Assembly (NCBI RefSeq): GCF_021155765.1
Contig: NC_060107.1
Location: 15,672,501 to 15,736,500 of the forward strand
DNA: 64,000 bases
Reading direction: 5' to 3'
From: Diprion similis
Taxonomy: Eukaryota > Arthropoda > Insecta > Hymenoptera > Diprionidae
Numbering within the stretch: position 1 is the first letter of the stretch; the number at the start of each line of letters is the position of its first letter. This document shows positions 25,101 to 37,739 of this stretch, piece after piece. Made by a program: the position numbers and the translations under genes. The notes under the pieces are model-generated. The model had not been told where the DNA came from, did not search any database, and saw only the letters and a program-made list of their open reading frames with translations.

Positions 25101-28100
25101 GAAAAGTGCTGCAATAAATTCTTTCAGGCACTATTCCGACGTAATTTTGCGAGAGAAATCGATTGAGCGCAGTCCGAATGCGCTGCGAGCAACGGATCAA
25201 AAGTTACAGCTAAAAAACGAAAGACGTATTTTCTGAATTTTTCTGCTGCTGATCTTTGCATCGTAATTTCTCTGCTGTTGGTCCCACGCTTTTTTTCTTG
25301 TGTTTTCTGAGTTCCTGGGCGTCCAATTAATCGAGAAAGAGTCATACGAATCGATTCCGAGACGAGAAATTCGCAGCTCCAAAAATGACCAAAAAAGTAA
25401 GGCTAACCCCTCTGAATTTTTCGCGAAAATTTCGACGATTCCGAAAAGTGCTGCAATAAATTCTTTCAGGCACTATTCCGACGTAATTTTGCGAGAGAAA
25501 TCGATTGAGCGCAGTCAGAATGCGCTGCGAGCAACGGATCAAAAGTTACAGCTAAAAAACGAAAGACGTATTTCCTGAATTTTTCTGCTGCTGGTCTTTT
25601 GCATCGTAATTTCTCTGCTTTTGGTCCTACGCTTTTTCTCTTGTGTTTTCTGAGTTCCTGGGCGTCCAATTAATCGAGAAAGTGTCATACGAATCGATTC
25701 CGAGACGACAAATTCTCGGCTCCAAAAATGACCAAAAAAGTAAGGCTAACCCCTTTGAATTTTTCGCGAAAATTTCGACGATTCCGAAAAGTGCTGCAAT
25801 AAATTCTTTCAGGCACTATTCCGACGTAATTTTGCGAGAGAAATCGATTGAGCGCAGTCCGAATGCGCTGCGAGCAACGGATCAAAAGTTACAGCTGAAA
25901 AACGAAAGACGTATTTTCTGAATTTTTCTGCTGCTGATCTTTGCATCGTAATTTCTCTGCTGTTGGTCCCACGCTTTTTTTCTTGTGTTTTCTGAGTTCC
26001 TGGGCGTCCAATTAATCGAGAAGGGGTCATACGAATCGATTCCGAGACAACAAATTCTCGGCTCCAAAAATGACCAAAAAAGAAAGGCTAACCCCTTTGA
26101 ATTTTTCGCGAAAATTTCGACGATTCCGGAAAGTGCTGCAATAAATTCTTTCAGGCACTATTCCGACGTAATTTTGCGAGAGAAATCGATTGAGCGCAGT
26201 CAGAATGCGCTGCGAGCAACGGATCAAAAGTTACAGCTAAAAAACGGAAGACGTATTTCCTGAATTTTTCTGCTGCTGGTCTTTTGCATCGTAATTTCTC
26301 TGCTTTTGGTCCTACGCTTTTTCTCTTGTGTTTTCTGAGTTCCTGGGCGTCCAATTATTCGAGAAAGTGTCATACGAATCGATTCCGAGACGACAAATTC
26401 TCGGCTCCAAAAATGACCAAAAAAGTAAGGCTAACCCCTTTGAATTTTTCGCGTAAATTTCGACGATTCCGAAAAGTGCTGCAATAAATTCTTTCAGGCA
26501 CTATTCCGACGTAATTTTGCGAGAGAAATCGATTGAGCGCAGTCCGAATGCGCTGCGAGCAACGGACCAAAAGTTACAGCTGAAAAACGAAAGACGTATT
26601 TTCTGAATTTTTCTGCTGCTGATCTTTGCATCGTAATTTCTCTGCTGTTGGTCCCACGCTTTTTTTCTTGTGTTTTCTGAGTTCCTGGGCGTCCAATTAA
26701 TCGAAAAGGGGTCATACGAATCGATTCCGAGACAACAAATTCTCGGCTCCAAAAATGACCAAAAAAGTAAGGCTAACCCCTTTGAATTTTTCGCGAAAAT
26801 TTCGACGATTCCGAAAAGTGCTGCAATAAATTCTTTCAGGCACTATTCCGACGTAATTTTGCGAGAGAAATCGATTGAGCGCAGTCAGAATGCGCTGCGA
26901 GCAACGGATCAAAAGTTACAGCTAAAAAACGAAAGACGTATTTTCTGAATTTTTCTGCTTCTGGTCTTTTGCATCGTAATTTCTCTGCTTTTGGTCCTAC
27001 GCTTTTTCTCTTGTGTTTTCTGAGTTCCTGGGCGTCCAATTAATCGAGAAAGTGTCATACGAATCGATTCCGAGACGACAAATTCTCGACTCCAAAAATG
27101 ACCAAAAAAGTAAGGCTAACCCCTTCGGATTTTTCGCGAAAATTTCGACGATTCCGAAAAGTGCTGCAATAAATTCTTTCAGGCACTATTCCGACGTAAT
27201 TTTGCGAGAGAAATCGATTGAGCGCAGTCAGAATGCGCTGCGAGCAACGGATCAAAAGTTACAGCTAAAAAACGAAAGACGTATTTTCTGAATTTTTCTG
27301 CTGCTGGTCTTTGCATCGTAATTTCTCTGCTGTTGGTCCTACGCTTTTTCTCTGGTGTTTTCTGAGTTCCTGGGCGTCCAATTAATCGAGAAAGTGTCGT
27401 ACGAATCGATTCCGTGACGACAAATTCTCGGCTCCAAAAATGACCAAAAAAGTAAGGCTAACCCCTTTGAATTTTTTGCGAAAATTTCGACGATTCCGAA
27501 AAGTGCTGCAATAAATTCTTTCAGGCACTATTCCGACGTAATTTTGCGAGAGAAATCGATTGAGCGCAGTCCGAATGCGCTGCGAGCAACATATCAAAAG
27601 TTACAGCTAAAAAACGATAGGCGTATTTTCTGAATTTTTCTGCTGCTGATCTTTGCATCGTAATTTCTCCGCTGTTGGTCCTACGCTTTTTTTCTTGTGT
27701 TTTCTGAGTTCCTGAGCATCCAATTAATCAAGAAAGTGTCATACAAATCGATTCCGAGACGACAAATTCGCGGCTCCAAAAATGACCAAAAAAGTAAGGC
27801 TAACCCCTTTGAATTTTTCGCGAAAATTTCGACGATTCCGAAAAGTGCTGCAATAAATTCTATCAGGCACTATTCCGACGTAATTTTGCGAGAGAAATCG
27901 ATTGAGCGCAGTCAGAATGCGCTGCGAGCAACGGATCAAAAGTTACAGCTAAAAAACAAAAGACGTAATTTTCTGAATTTTTCTGCTGCTGGTCTTTTGC
28001 ATCGTAATTTCTCTGCTTTTGGTCCTACGCTTTTTCTCTTGTGTTTTCTGAGTTCCTGGGCGTCCAATTAATCGAGAAAGTGTCATACGAATCGATTCCG

Positions 28101-31100
28101 AGACGACAAATTCTCGGCTCCAAAAATGACCAAAAAAGTAAGGCTGACCCCTTTGAATTTTTCGCAAAAATTTCGACGATTCCGAAAAGTGCTGCAATAA
28201 ATTCTTTCAGGCACTATTCCGACGTAATTTTGCGAGAGAAATCGATTGAGCGCAGTCCGAATGCGCTGCGAGCAACGGATCGAAAGTTACAGCTGAAAAA
28301 CGAAAGACGTATTTTCTGAATTTTTCTGCTGCTGATCTTTGCATCGTAATTTCTCTGCTGTTGGTCCCACGCTTTTTTTCTTGTGTTTTCTGAGTTCCTG
28401 GGCGTCCATTTAATCGAGAAGGGGTCATCCGAATCGATTCCGAGACGACAAATTCTCGGCTCCAAAAATGACCAAAAAAGTAAGGCTAACCCCTTTGAAT
28501 TTTTCGCGAAAATTTCGACGATTCCGAAAAGTGCTGCAATAAATTCTTTCAGGCACTATTCCGACGTAATTTTGCGAGAGAAATCGATTGAGCGCAGTCA
28601 GAATGCGCTGCGAGCAACGGATCAAAAGTTACAGCTAAAAAACGAAAGACGTATTTTCTGAATTTTTCTGCTGCTGGTCTTTTGCATCGTAATTTCTCTG
28701 CTTTTGGTCCTACGCTTTTTCTCTTGTGTTTTCTGAGTTCCTGGGCGTCCAATTAATCGAGAAAGTGTCATACGAATCGATTCCGAGACGACAAATTCTC
28801 GGCTCCAAAAATGACCAAAAAAGTAAGGCTAACCCCTTTGAATTTTTCGCGAAAATTTCGACGATTCCGAAAAGTGCTGCAATAAATTCTTTCAGGCACT
28901 ATTCCGACGTAATTTTGCGAGAGAAATCGATTGAGCGCAGTCAGAATGCGCTGCGAGCAACGGATCAAAAGTTACAGCTAAAAAACGAAAGACGTATTTT
29001 CTGAATTTTTCTGCTGCTGGTCTTTTGCATCGTAATTTCTCTGCTTTTGGTCCTACGCTTTTTCTCTTGTGTTTTCTGAGTTCCTGGGCGTCCAATTAAT
29101 CGAGAAAGTGTCATACGAATCGATTCCGAGACGACAAATTCTCGGCTCCAAAAATGACCAAAAAAGTAAGGCTAACCCCTTTGAATTTTTCGCGAAAATT
29201 TCGACGATTCCGAAAAGTGCTGCAATAAATTCTTTCAGGCACTATTCCGACGTAATTTTGCGAGAGAAATCGATTGAGCGCAGTCAGAATGCGCTGCGAG
29301 CAACGGATCAAAAGTTACAGCTAAAAAAACGAAAGACGTATTTTCTGAATTTTTCTGCTGCTGGTCTTTTGCATCGTAATTTCTCTGCTTTTGGTCCTAC
29401 GCTTTTTCTCTTGTGTTTTCTGAGTTCCTGGGCGTCCAATTAATCGAGAAAGTGTCATACGAATCGATTCCGAGACGACAAATTCTCGGCTCCAAAAATG
29501 ACCAAAAAAGTAAGGCTAACCCCTTTGAATTTTTCGCGAAAATTTTGACGATTCCGAAAAGTGCTGCAATAAATTCTTTCAGGCACTATTCCGACGTAAT
29601 TTTGCGAGAGAAATCGATTGAGCGCAGTCAGAATGCGCTGCGAGCAACGGATCAAAAGTTACAGCTGAAAAACGAAAGACGTATTTTCTGAATTTTTCTG
29701 CTGCTGGTCTTTGCATCGTAATTTTTCTGCTGTTGGTCCCACGCTTTTTTTCTTGTGTTTTCTGAGTTCCTGGGCGTCCAATTAATCAAGAAAGTGTCAT
29801 ACGAATCGATTCCGAGACGACAAATTCGCGGCTCCAAAAATGACCAAAAAAGTAAGGCTAACCCCTTTGAATTTTTCGCGAAAATTTCGACGATTCCGAA
29901 AAGTGCTGCAATAAATTCTTTCAGGCACTATTCCGACGTAATTTTGCGAGAGAAATCGATTGAGCGCAGTCAGAATGCGCTGCGAGCAACGGATCAAAAG
30001 TTACAGCTAAAAAACGAAAGACGTATTTTCTGAATTTTTCTGCTGCTGGTCTTTTGCATCGTAATTTCTCTGCTTTTGGTCCTACGCTTTTTCTCTTGTG
30101 TTTTCTGAGTTCCTGGGCGTCCAATTAATCGAGAAAGTGTCATACGAATCGATTCCGAGACGACAAATTCTCGGCTCCAAAAATGACCAAAAAAGTAAGG
30201 CTAACCCCTTTGAATTTTTCGCGAAAATTTCGACGATTCCGAAAAGTGCTGCAATAAATTCTTTCAGGCACTATTCCGACGGAATTTTGCGAGAGAAATC
30301 GATTGAGCGCAGTCAGAATGCGCTGCGAGCAACGGATCAAAAGTTACAGCTAAAAAACGAAAGACGTATTTTCTGAATTTTTCTGCTGCTGATCTTTGCA
30401 TCGTAATTTCTCTGCTGTTGGTCCTACGCTTTTTCTCTTGTGTTTTCTGAGTTCCTGGGCGTCCAATTAATCGAGAAAGTGTCATACGAATCGATTCCGA
30501 GACGACAAATTCTTGGCTCCAAAAATGACCAAAAAAGTGAGGCTAACCCCTTTGAATTTTTCGCGAGAATTTCGACGATTCCGAAAAGTGCTGCAATAAA
30601 TTCTTTCAGGCACTATTCCGACGTAATTTTGCGAGAGAAATCGATTGAGCGCCGTCAGAATGCGCTGCGAGCAACATATCAAAAGTTACAGCTAAAAAAC
30701 GAAAGACGTATTTTCTGAATTTTTCTGCTGCTGGTCTTTGCATCGTAATTTTTCTGCTGTTGGTCCCACGCTTTTGTTCTTGTGTTTTCTGAGTTCCTGG
30801 GCGTCCAATTAATCAAGAAAGTGTCATACGAATCGATTCCGAGACGACAAATTCTCGGCTCTAAAAATGACCAAAAAAGTAAGGCTAACCCCTTTGAATT
30901 ATTTACGAAAATTTCGACGATTCCGAAAAGTGCTGCGATAAATTCTTTCATGCACTATTTCGACGTAATTTTGCGAGAGAAATCGATTGAGCGCAGTCAG
31001 AATGCGCTGCGAGCAACATATCAAAAGTTACAGCTAAAAAACGAAAGACGTATTTTCTGAATTTTTCTGCTGCTGGTCTTTGCATCGTAATTTCTCTGCT

Positions 31101-34100
31101 GTTGGTCCCACGCTTTTTTTCTTGTGTTTTCTGAGTTCCTGGGCGTCCAATTCATCGAGAAAGTGTCATACGAATCGATTCCGAGACGACAAATTCTCGG
31201 CTCCAAAAATGACCAAAAAAGTAAGGCTAACCCCTTTGAATTTTTTGCAAAAATTTCGACGATTCCGAAAAGTGCTGCAATTAATTCTTTCAGGCACTAT
31301 TCCGACGTAATTTTGTGAGAGAAATCGATTGAGCGCAGTCACAATGCGCTGCGAGCAACGGATCAAAAGTTACAGCTAAAAAACGAAAGACGTATTTTCT
31401 GAATTTTTCTGCTGCTGGTCTTTGCGTCGTAATTTTGTTGCTGTTGGTCCTACGCTTTTTCTCTTGTGTTTTTTGAGTCCCAGGGCGTCCAATTAATCGA
31501 GAAAGGGTCATACAAATCGATTCCGAGACGACAAATTCTCGGCTTCAAAAATGACCAAAAAAGTAAGGCTAACCCCTTTGGATTTTTTGCGAAAATTCCG
31601 ACGATCCCGAAAAGTGCTGCAATAAATTCTTTCAGGCACTATTCTGACGTAATTTTGCGAGAGAAATCGATTGAGCGCAGTCAGAATGCGCTGCGAGCAA
31701 CGGATCAAAAGTTACAGCTAAAAAACGAAAGATGCATTTTCTGAATTTTTCTGCTGCTGGTCTTTGCGTCGTAATTTCTGTGCCGTTGATCCTACCCTCT
31801 TTGTGATGTGTATTTTGAGTTTCTGGGGGTCCAATTACTTCAGGAAGGGTTACACAAATTCATCTTCCGACATAACTTTTTTTGGCCGAAAAAAGTAAGT
31901 CGAATAGCCGTAACTCGATTCTCAGGATTTCAACAAAAATATGTTAACGCTAATTAACTTTATCTTATGTCATCTTCTAACCATTATAATTACAGAAAAA
32001 TATTCCCAAATGAAGCGAAATAATCAATTAAAATTATCCGAGTTACCTTTTTAGGAGGAAACCACAGAAAAGATAAGTAAGAAACAGATATCGACATGAA
32101 GTAAACTAGTATGTTTGTCATAGCGAGGCGTCCTTATCTACAATTGTTTAGTTGGAAAGAGGGGTCAACGTTGCAATAATATAGCATGATAGGAAATATT
32201 CCAATCGCAAGTTGAATAAATACAGAGCTTTTCTCACCTCCGATTTTTCTTGACGCTCTGCTAATGAAAAAATTAAGAATGTCTCAGAACTTTCGCCAAA
32301 GGTCCGCGATGTTCGAGAGAAAAACGGGTCTCTAACAGCTGTAATCGGCTGCGTTCAACAGACATTTGCACAACGAATGAACGCGACCTCGAACAGTCTT
32401 GTAGGTATAATTGCATGTAGCCGAGATTGGTAAAAAAGGCTTGCATCTAGGAATCATAACAACACTTGCCATGAGTCGTTGAGGTAGAGCTGCACTTGTC
32501 CATGATTCAGAAATCCGGACACCAGTGTTACAGCAATTATTATTGTCGGTTAGCTAGAACTTTCATTCACAAATACCAAACCCAGTTTAATAACGAAGCT
32601 GCGTTATTACTTTATCGGGTACACAATGAGTCTGAACTTTAGACCCAAGGCCCGTAAATATTATACAGTTGCACAATTCACATAGACATATAATATAAGA
32701 ATCCACAGCTTGCCGTCATACCACCTCAGATAGTGTTTTGTTTTGTTTTTTGTTGTTTACATTGAGAAATTTATCACTATATTAAATTTGCGCAAATTCT
32801 GTTTGATTCCGCGACTTATCTTTGTACTGTAAACTTACTTTTATCTTTTTATCAATACTTGCAAATTTTACAAAGATGGAAATAATGCACATACGTCGGT
32901 TATAAAAATATGAAAGTAAATATTTATGGAAAAAATGTATGAAATACAGTTATTTGATATAAATTAAACATGCTAATAGCCTTGATTGTCTTTTCTTAGT
33001 ATTATTGTCACAAGAATACAGGTACATAGAAAGTTCCACAGATGTTAAGCCTTTCGATAAAATCGCGCATTGTTCATGAACACGAATTTCCATCACTCAA
33101 GTGATTTCTATTCGGATATTTGTCGCCAGCCATTACCAATTATCTATTTTCTTGTTCTAACGAACTCGTTGTTGTTTCACATTTACATTGCACGGAATGC
33201 GCTATACGTAATTATTTTAACGCGCGGAAAGTCGAGGCAACGGTGTCAATTACACGTTTAAGTACGCGTACAGTTGTGCAGACAGGTAGACAGTCATTTG
33301 TCACTTCCCGTTGCTTTGCTTTAGTCCACCATTTCACTCTGCTCGAAGGTTTTCGTCTAGAAGCGGTTAATGTCGAAGTAAAAATATTTTTCACTGTTTT
33401 GGATAAAAACTTACCCCCGATTTGTTATTATTTACACGTAATTTGAGCACTTTTTGAAATTTGAACGAGATTTTGCCAAAATTTTTTAGATAGATTTAGA
33501 AATCGGATTTGTAAGAAAGGAAAACTCAATGTCTGTTTCATCGAGAAATTGAATTTGGAATTTTATATAAAAATGGTTTGAAAATCATTTGAAAAAAAAC
33601 CGATAGATCCTACCAGTACTTCAGAAATTTTGCAGAGAATTTTTAAGACGTATTGTGAAAAACTTCTACGATATTTCAAAAGTTGCCAGATTCCTGGAAT
33701 TTTTTATATATAATTTCAACATTGAATCTCTAAAAGTACACTTCAAAACACGGAAGACTAATCGGAACACTTTAATAAATGCAATCACAATTTATCGGAC
33801 ATTTTAAGTGTTTTTCAGACTGTATAGAATGTTTCAAAATTTTGTTCTGGCATAGTAAGAGTTATTCATTGTTCGTATATGATCATAGTTTTACTCCGGC
33901 TACTTTAAAAAATATGCATAACGATATAAGAAATGAAGACTATGCCGCAAGCGCAAATATGCAGACAATTTTGACTTCTCCGAAAATGATTTCAACACTC
34001 TGAAATTGAATATTTCAGCAAAATTTGATTGAAATCGTTAATTGACAGATTCTTTTATGAGTTTAACGATGCATACCAGAGAAAAGTTTAAATATTTTCA

Positions 34101-35779
34101 TCGGATTCGAGAAAAACGATTCTTCACATGATTCGCTTGCGTTTCTGCAATCGTTTCTGATAAAATCTCGATTGTTTGATTCACTTCATAGCGCTGTAAT
34201 AATGACGGATGTATGTGAAAGAGTGAAGATCATAAATCGGCCGATAACCTCATTGAACTGTTTTGATAATCCTTCATGTATTGATTTTTACTCAACCTCT
34301 TGAACATGTTGATGAAATACAATAATTGCTATTACGGGAAAACAAAAAATGCGGACTTCGAATTTAACCTGCGAGGGTGACGTTTCGTGTTTACTTCATA
34401 CCAAAAGTCAAGTCAGAAATTTTTTAAATTATTAATATATTGGGAATTAATTGTTCACAGTTTCACCGCTTTTTCTACATATATACGCCGATAAATACTG
34501 CATTAAATTATACATATTATTATCACGGGATGTAGCAAAAATAAATGGGAAGAAAATTGTTGAGAATTTCATACACTTGGCGAAAAAAAGACTTCGATTT
34601 TTTTGAATTATTGAACAAACATTTGGACCCACTCAGATGGAAAAATGCAATTTTCAAGAAGACGAATGGTTTGAAATACTTGGCCATCGCACTTATAAAT
34701 TTTCTAAAGAGGAACGATAATCTTGAAATTTCGCAGAACATAAACCGATTTTTTTTTTCATTGCCTTAAAAAGAAATTAGGAATTTATATCTTCTTGAAA
34801 GTTGCACTTGTCAAAGGATTGTTTCGAAGGCTCCGAAAAAATTGGACTACTTTTTCGTGAGAATTGTGAAGTTCGCAACAGGTTCGCTCCCGTTCATTTT
34901 GACCGTTAACTCGGTCATTTTCGAGTTACCACGTCTGTTCGAACGAGTGAATTCCAGAAAGCAAACCCAAGAACTTGAAGTTGTCGTGAAACGAAACTAA
35001 GTTAGCAAATCGCAAAATAAGAAACTACGTATCTTCTTATTTTGGAGTTAGAAGAAGACTAAACCATGTTGATGGTTGAAATACGTGAATTTCAAGCGAA
35101 ATTACCGATACTCGCTTGTTTTGTCAATATTGAATTGTAATCAAGTTATCTACAGCTGAAATTCGAAGTCCAAATTCGCTGAGAATTTGTGGTTTTTCGT
35201 GAAATTTAGAAACGTTCGCAGTTTTGTTCATTTCAGGTATTTTATAAAATCATCTCGATGCAGCACGTAGATTTTTTGATAAGATCTTTAAAATTTGACT
35301 AAAATTTCATTTTCCGTTATCATTCCAATGTTTTATTCTCAATTTTTTCTTAGAACTTTCTACGGTTATGCTGAGTAATTTTAAAGTAAGTACACCTGTC
35401 GATAAAAGTTCCTTGATTTATCCCGAGAGTCTTAGACTTTTTTACGAGACGAAAGAATTCTTCGGAATAGCTAAATTTAATCCAGAAACCATTACCTGTG
35501 TCTGTCGAATTTAGCATATTTCCGCCAGTCCGCAGGGTTGCTTTTGTACGAAGCCATCAGTTCCTGGACATGATCGATGTCCACCAGATCGGTGGCGAAG
35601 GCTTGATGCAGCTCACCGATGAGCTCTTGAAGAGTAAGAACTTGAGGTTTCGGTAATTTTGTTATCATTGGAAAGTGCAATTCCTGATTCACCCTGGCTT
35701 TGCCGGTCTGCAGTTGCTGATTATTGTTGATCTCCACAGCGGCAACACCGATTCTCAAAGGGTCCTGCACCGCTTGCAT
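13192..35779 (-). CDS. CDO1: Cysteine dioxygenase (type I)
   Basis: This non-haem iron enzyme oxidises L-cysteine to cysteine sulfinate in the cytosol and controls cysteine level and taurine/sulfate output. Exons in transcript order: 35779-35496, 14428-14287, 14194-14080, 13370-13192, joining in phase to 239 codons. All residues expected of an active enzyme are present: His124 and His126 (IHDH), His186 (GLHRVEN), Cys131 (AHCVMK) and Tyr203 (LHLYSPPF), the pair that forms the Cys-Tyr crosslink in mammals. [20 protein letters not shown] is near-diagnostic. The start is the ATG at 35779; the frame is open a little further 5' without another ATG. The N-terminal ~40 residues are longer than in vertebrate CDO. 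Intron 1 is 21,067 bp, mostly satellite, against ~90 bp for intron 2 and ~0.7 kb for intron 3. Confidence 0.94.
13916..13941. repeat. Perfect hairpin in CDO1 intron 3
   Basis: TTCCCAAATATC and its exact reverse complement are separated by TT, giving 12-bp arms. It lies just upstream of a copy of the AGCTGAT/GACGCCATATTG short repeat at 13959, so it may be one end of the same mobile unit. Confidence 0.7.
13959..13992 (+). repeat. Copy of a short dispersed repeat (CGATCAGCTGATCG family)
   Basis: GATCAGCTGATTACCGATTG is followed by CGACGCCATATTGG, in the same order as at 4620 (reverse), 49755 and 63884. It lies in CDO1 intron 3. Confidence 0.55.
14429..15164. other. CDO1 intron 1, part on the 3' side of the satellite
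   Basis: AT-rich intron sequence without a supported gene, RNA or repeat. The array begins abruptly near 15165, where GTTGCAAAAATTCTTTGATG aligns with GTGCTGCAATAAATTCTTTC of the standard monomer. Confidence 0.5.
17742..22240 (+). repeat. Higher-order repeat: tandem 7-monomer blocks of ~2,398 bp
   Basis: Monomer variants beginning at 17764, 18106, 18448, 18791, 19133, 19476 and 19819 recur in the same order 2,398 bp later at 20162, 20504, 20846, 21189, 21531, 21874 and 22217. Shared private changes include CCAATTATTCGAG with GACGTGATTTTGCG (17764/20162), CGACAGATTCGCGG (18106/20504), CCAAAATAGTAAGG (18448/20846) and AAGTGATGCAATAAATTC (19476/21874). The last pair matches less well, so the duplication ends near there. 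Confidence 0.9.
23200..27290 (+). repeat. Higher-order repeat: tandem 6-monomer blocks of ~2,055 bp
   Basis: Monomers starting at 23245, 23588, 23930, 24272, 24615 and 24958 recur at 25300, 25643, 25985, 26327, 26670 and 27013, a constant offset of 2,055 bp (6 x 342.5). Diagnostic shared variants are GAAATTCGCAGCTCC (23245/25300), AAAAAAGAAAGGC with CCGGAAAGTGCTGC (23930/25985), TTAATCGAAAAGGGGTC (24615/26670) and AATTCTCGACTCC (24958/27013). Only a few single-base differences separate the copies, so the duplication is recent. Confidence 0.9.
31896..35495. other. CDO1 intron 1, part between the satellite and exon 1
   Basis: AT-rich sequence with no supported exon, RNA or transposon. Short open frames here have strongly biased Phe/Ile/Lys/Asn composition and no splice context. 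Confidence 0.5.
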
Positions 35780-37739
35780 TTTCACAATTTGAGTGAAAAG
35801 TAATATCGAATAATGATATTTTCCTAGGTGCTAGTCGCAGTCAGATTCACTTTGCACTTAACACGGGGCTTCACTCTGCGTGCAAAATCGGTCTGGCTAC
35901 ACTGTCAAACGCATCGACAACTGACACACCAGAAGCTTCAAGTCACATTAGCTCAAGAACTGTGGCACAACGGCATCTTATACGCGCTAAGATGTCCCCT
36001 TCTCCTCATTCACTCGCCACGCGTCTTATCCGAACTTGAGACTTTTGTAAACCTGATGCTGAGTTTGTCATGTGGAAAAAGAGCCACGCCGCGCCGTCTA
36101 GGCCAATAAAGTGGACTGAAGACCACGCGTGTGGGGCTAAAAATCATGGTGAAAAATTCTCAGATATTTTCCATCATTTAATTCAGACATGCGTATAAAA
36201 TTTGGTGATATTTTTTTACATTTTTCGTTAACCAATTACAGAAATTATTAATATTATTATATATTTTTCGAAATGCTATGAAAACCCTGCAAAGTATCCC
36301 GAATTGTTATGTATGAATTAGAAACTTCAGAATACTTGGAGATTTTCAATAACAGGAAATATTGAACGATTACAAAATGCCAGAAAACGTCTTTCACAAT
36401 ATCAAATGTTATCTAAGACAGAGAATGTTTCAATTTTGTATTGTCTCGCACAATACTTCAGCAGAATGAGGGTATTTAACTGAGGAATTGGAAAACCTAA
36501 CTACATATTTACAAGTTGAATGTAAGAAATTTTGTTACAAAATTGCAAGTAGTATTATTCGTAGTAGTTTATAAATTTGAATCGTTAAAGTAGTGATGTC
36601 GATATTTTTTATCAGTTTATTTGTTGAATTTGTCAGATTTCTGAATAGTTGTTCATTAGATAGATTGATAATTAGTTGACTTGATCGGTTGGTTTATATA
36701 TTTAGTTTATATTTGAATTTTTTCGATAATTGTTGGTTTGAGGACTTGAACTTTTGATAATACGTGAAGAAAGAATTTGGAAGATTTTTGGAAAAGTAGA
36801 GGGTGCGGGAGTTTGTTGATTGGTCAATTTTTCGTATTGGTCGACTATTGTGATTGGTGGAAATTTCTTCTTATTTATTCACCTGGCAGCCAACTGAGTA
36901 TTGTAAATGGGTAAAACCCTTAGAGCATATAGTACATGAAGGGAGCCAGTCCTATCCTGTCCCATAAGCGGTGGGTGTAGAAAGGATAGGTCCCGTAGCA
37001 CGAGTACCTTTCTCACCCTCACAAAATGTGATTGTTCGGTTCAAAATACCTACGTGACTAAGTCAGTGCTGCCCCAAGCGATGTGGTAAAGGTGCAGACT
37101 GCAGTGCCCACGTAGTGCTTGAGATGCTTAAGTAGTTCGAAGTGTGCAGTGTTTGAATAATATAAATGTAATCAAATTTCAACATGGTTCTGAAATGCTG
37201 CATTTGCAAAATAGCAAGTGACAAACCAAATGGTTCTAGCATCAATTAGGTTAGGTTACTGTTTACATTCCCTTTGGAATCAGGTTCTTACATTGTATAT
37301 ATTTGATATTACACAGATTACCTGCAGGGATACACGAAATACATTCTTTTCAATCATGAATAAGTATTACATAATATAAGCGCTAACCAGTAATTCATTA
37401 TTCATGTCTATTCTTAATTATCGTTGACATTAAGTTTTGTTTAAACATAAGTACTAATGATATAATTATTCTAAGTACTTAGTTAGTATCGAGATAAGTA
37501 AAGTAAGGTACTAAGTTCAGTGTACAGTTTAATAAACTATGGTCAAAGTGCCATTGTATGAATAAAACCATCATTTTTTTGTCACAGTCAATGCATTAGT
37601 ACATCAATGATTTCCTAAAATCCAAAACCCGAAAATTCGATCCAAATACCAAATTCGTAAAGCAAGTTTCCTTTCGATCAAAAATTATCTTTTTTTGTTG
37701 CAATGGTCATGAATTCTTGAGTGTAAATATGATGCAATA

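Larger units (their letters stand above)
15165..31895 (+). repeat. Satellite array, ~49 monomers of 342-343 bp, inside CDO1 intron 1
   Basis: Head-to-tail copies all lie in one orientation, with landmarks such as CTGAGTTCCTGGGCGTCCAA, CCGAGACGACAAATTCTCGG, GCGAGAGAAATCGATTGAGC and CTGCGAGCAACGGATC recurring every 342 or 343 bp. The one-base difference comes from CTTTGCATC versus CTTTTGCATC. Monomers fall into at least two linked-site types: one with GCTGATCTTTGC plus GCTTTTTTTCTTG, the other with GCTGGTCTTTTGC plus GCTTTTTCTCTTG. Inner monomers are nearly identical; those at the ends (before ~16700 and after ~30700) are more diverged, and the last partial unit fades at ~31895. This is the pattern left by unequal crossing-over. 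Open frames of 60-124 codons recur on both strands in every unit; their stop positions move with single-base indels, so they are not genes. Confidence 0.97.

Noticed and set aside
15155-31744. Dozens of 60-124-codon open frames repeated every 342-343 bp, looking like a family of tandem small genes
   Set aside because: They occur in several frames on both strands of the same DNA, have no splice or start context, and their ends shift with single-base indels (for example the 124-codon versions at 27697 and 29069). They are by-products of the satellite.
15165-31895. CRISPR-like or phage repeat array
   Set aside because: Whole 342-bp units are conserved, with no short repeat plus unique spacers, and the setting is an insect intron.
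15165-31895. CENP-B-box-like site in the monomer (ATTTCGACGATTCCGAAAAG)
   Set aside because: Resembles the TTCG part but lacks the required A and the CGGG half, so it was not called. There is no evidence that the array is centromeric.
33070-34769. Short open frames in CDO1 intron 1 beyond the satellite
   Set aside because: AT-driven composition, no splice partners, no motif.
36880-37060. Possible structured RNA (GGAGCCAGTCCTATCCTGTC with GGATAGG repeats)
   Set aside because: Short complementary patches are present, but no known snRNA, tRNA or riboswitch architecture could be recognised.
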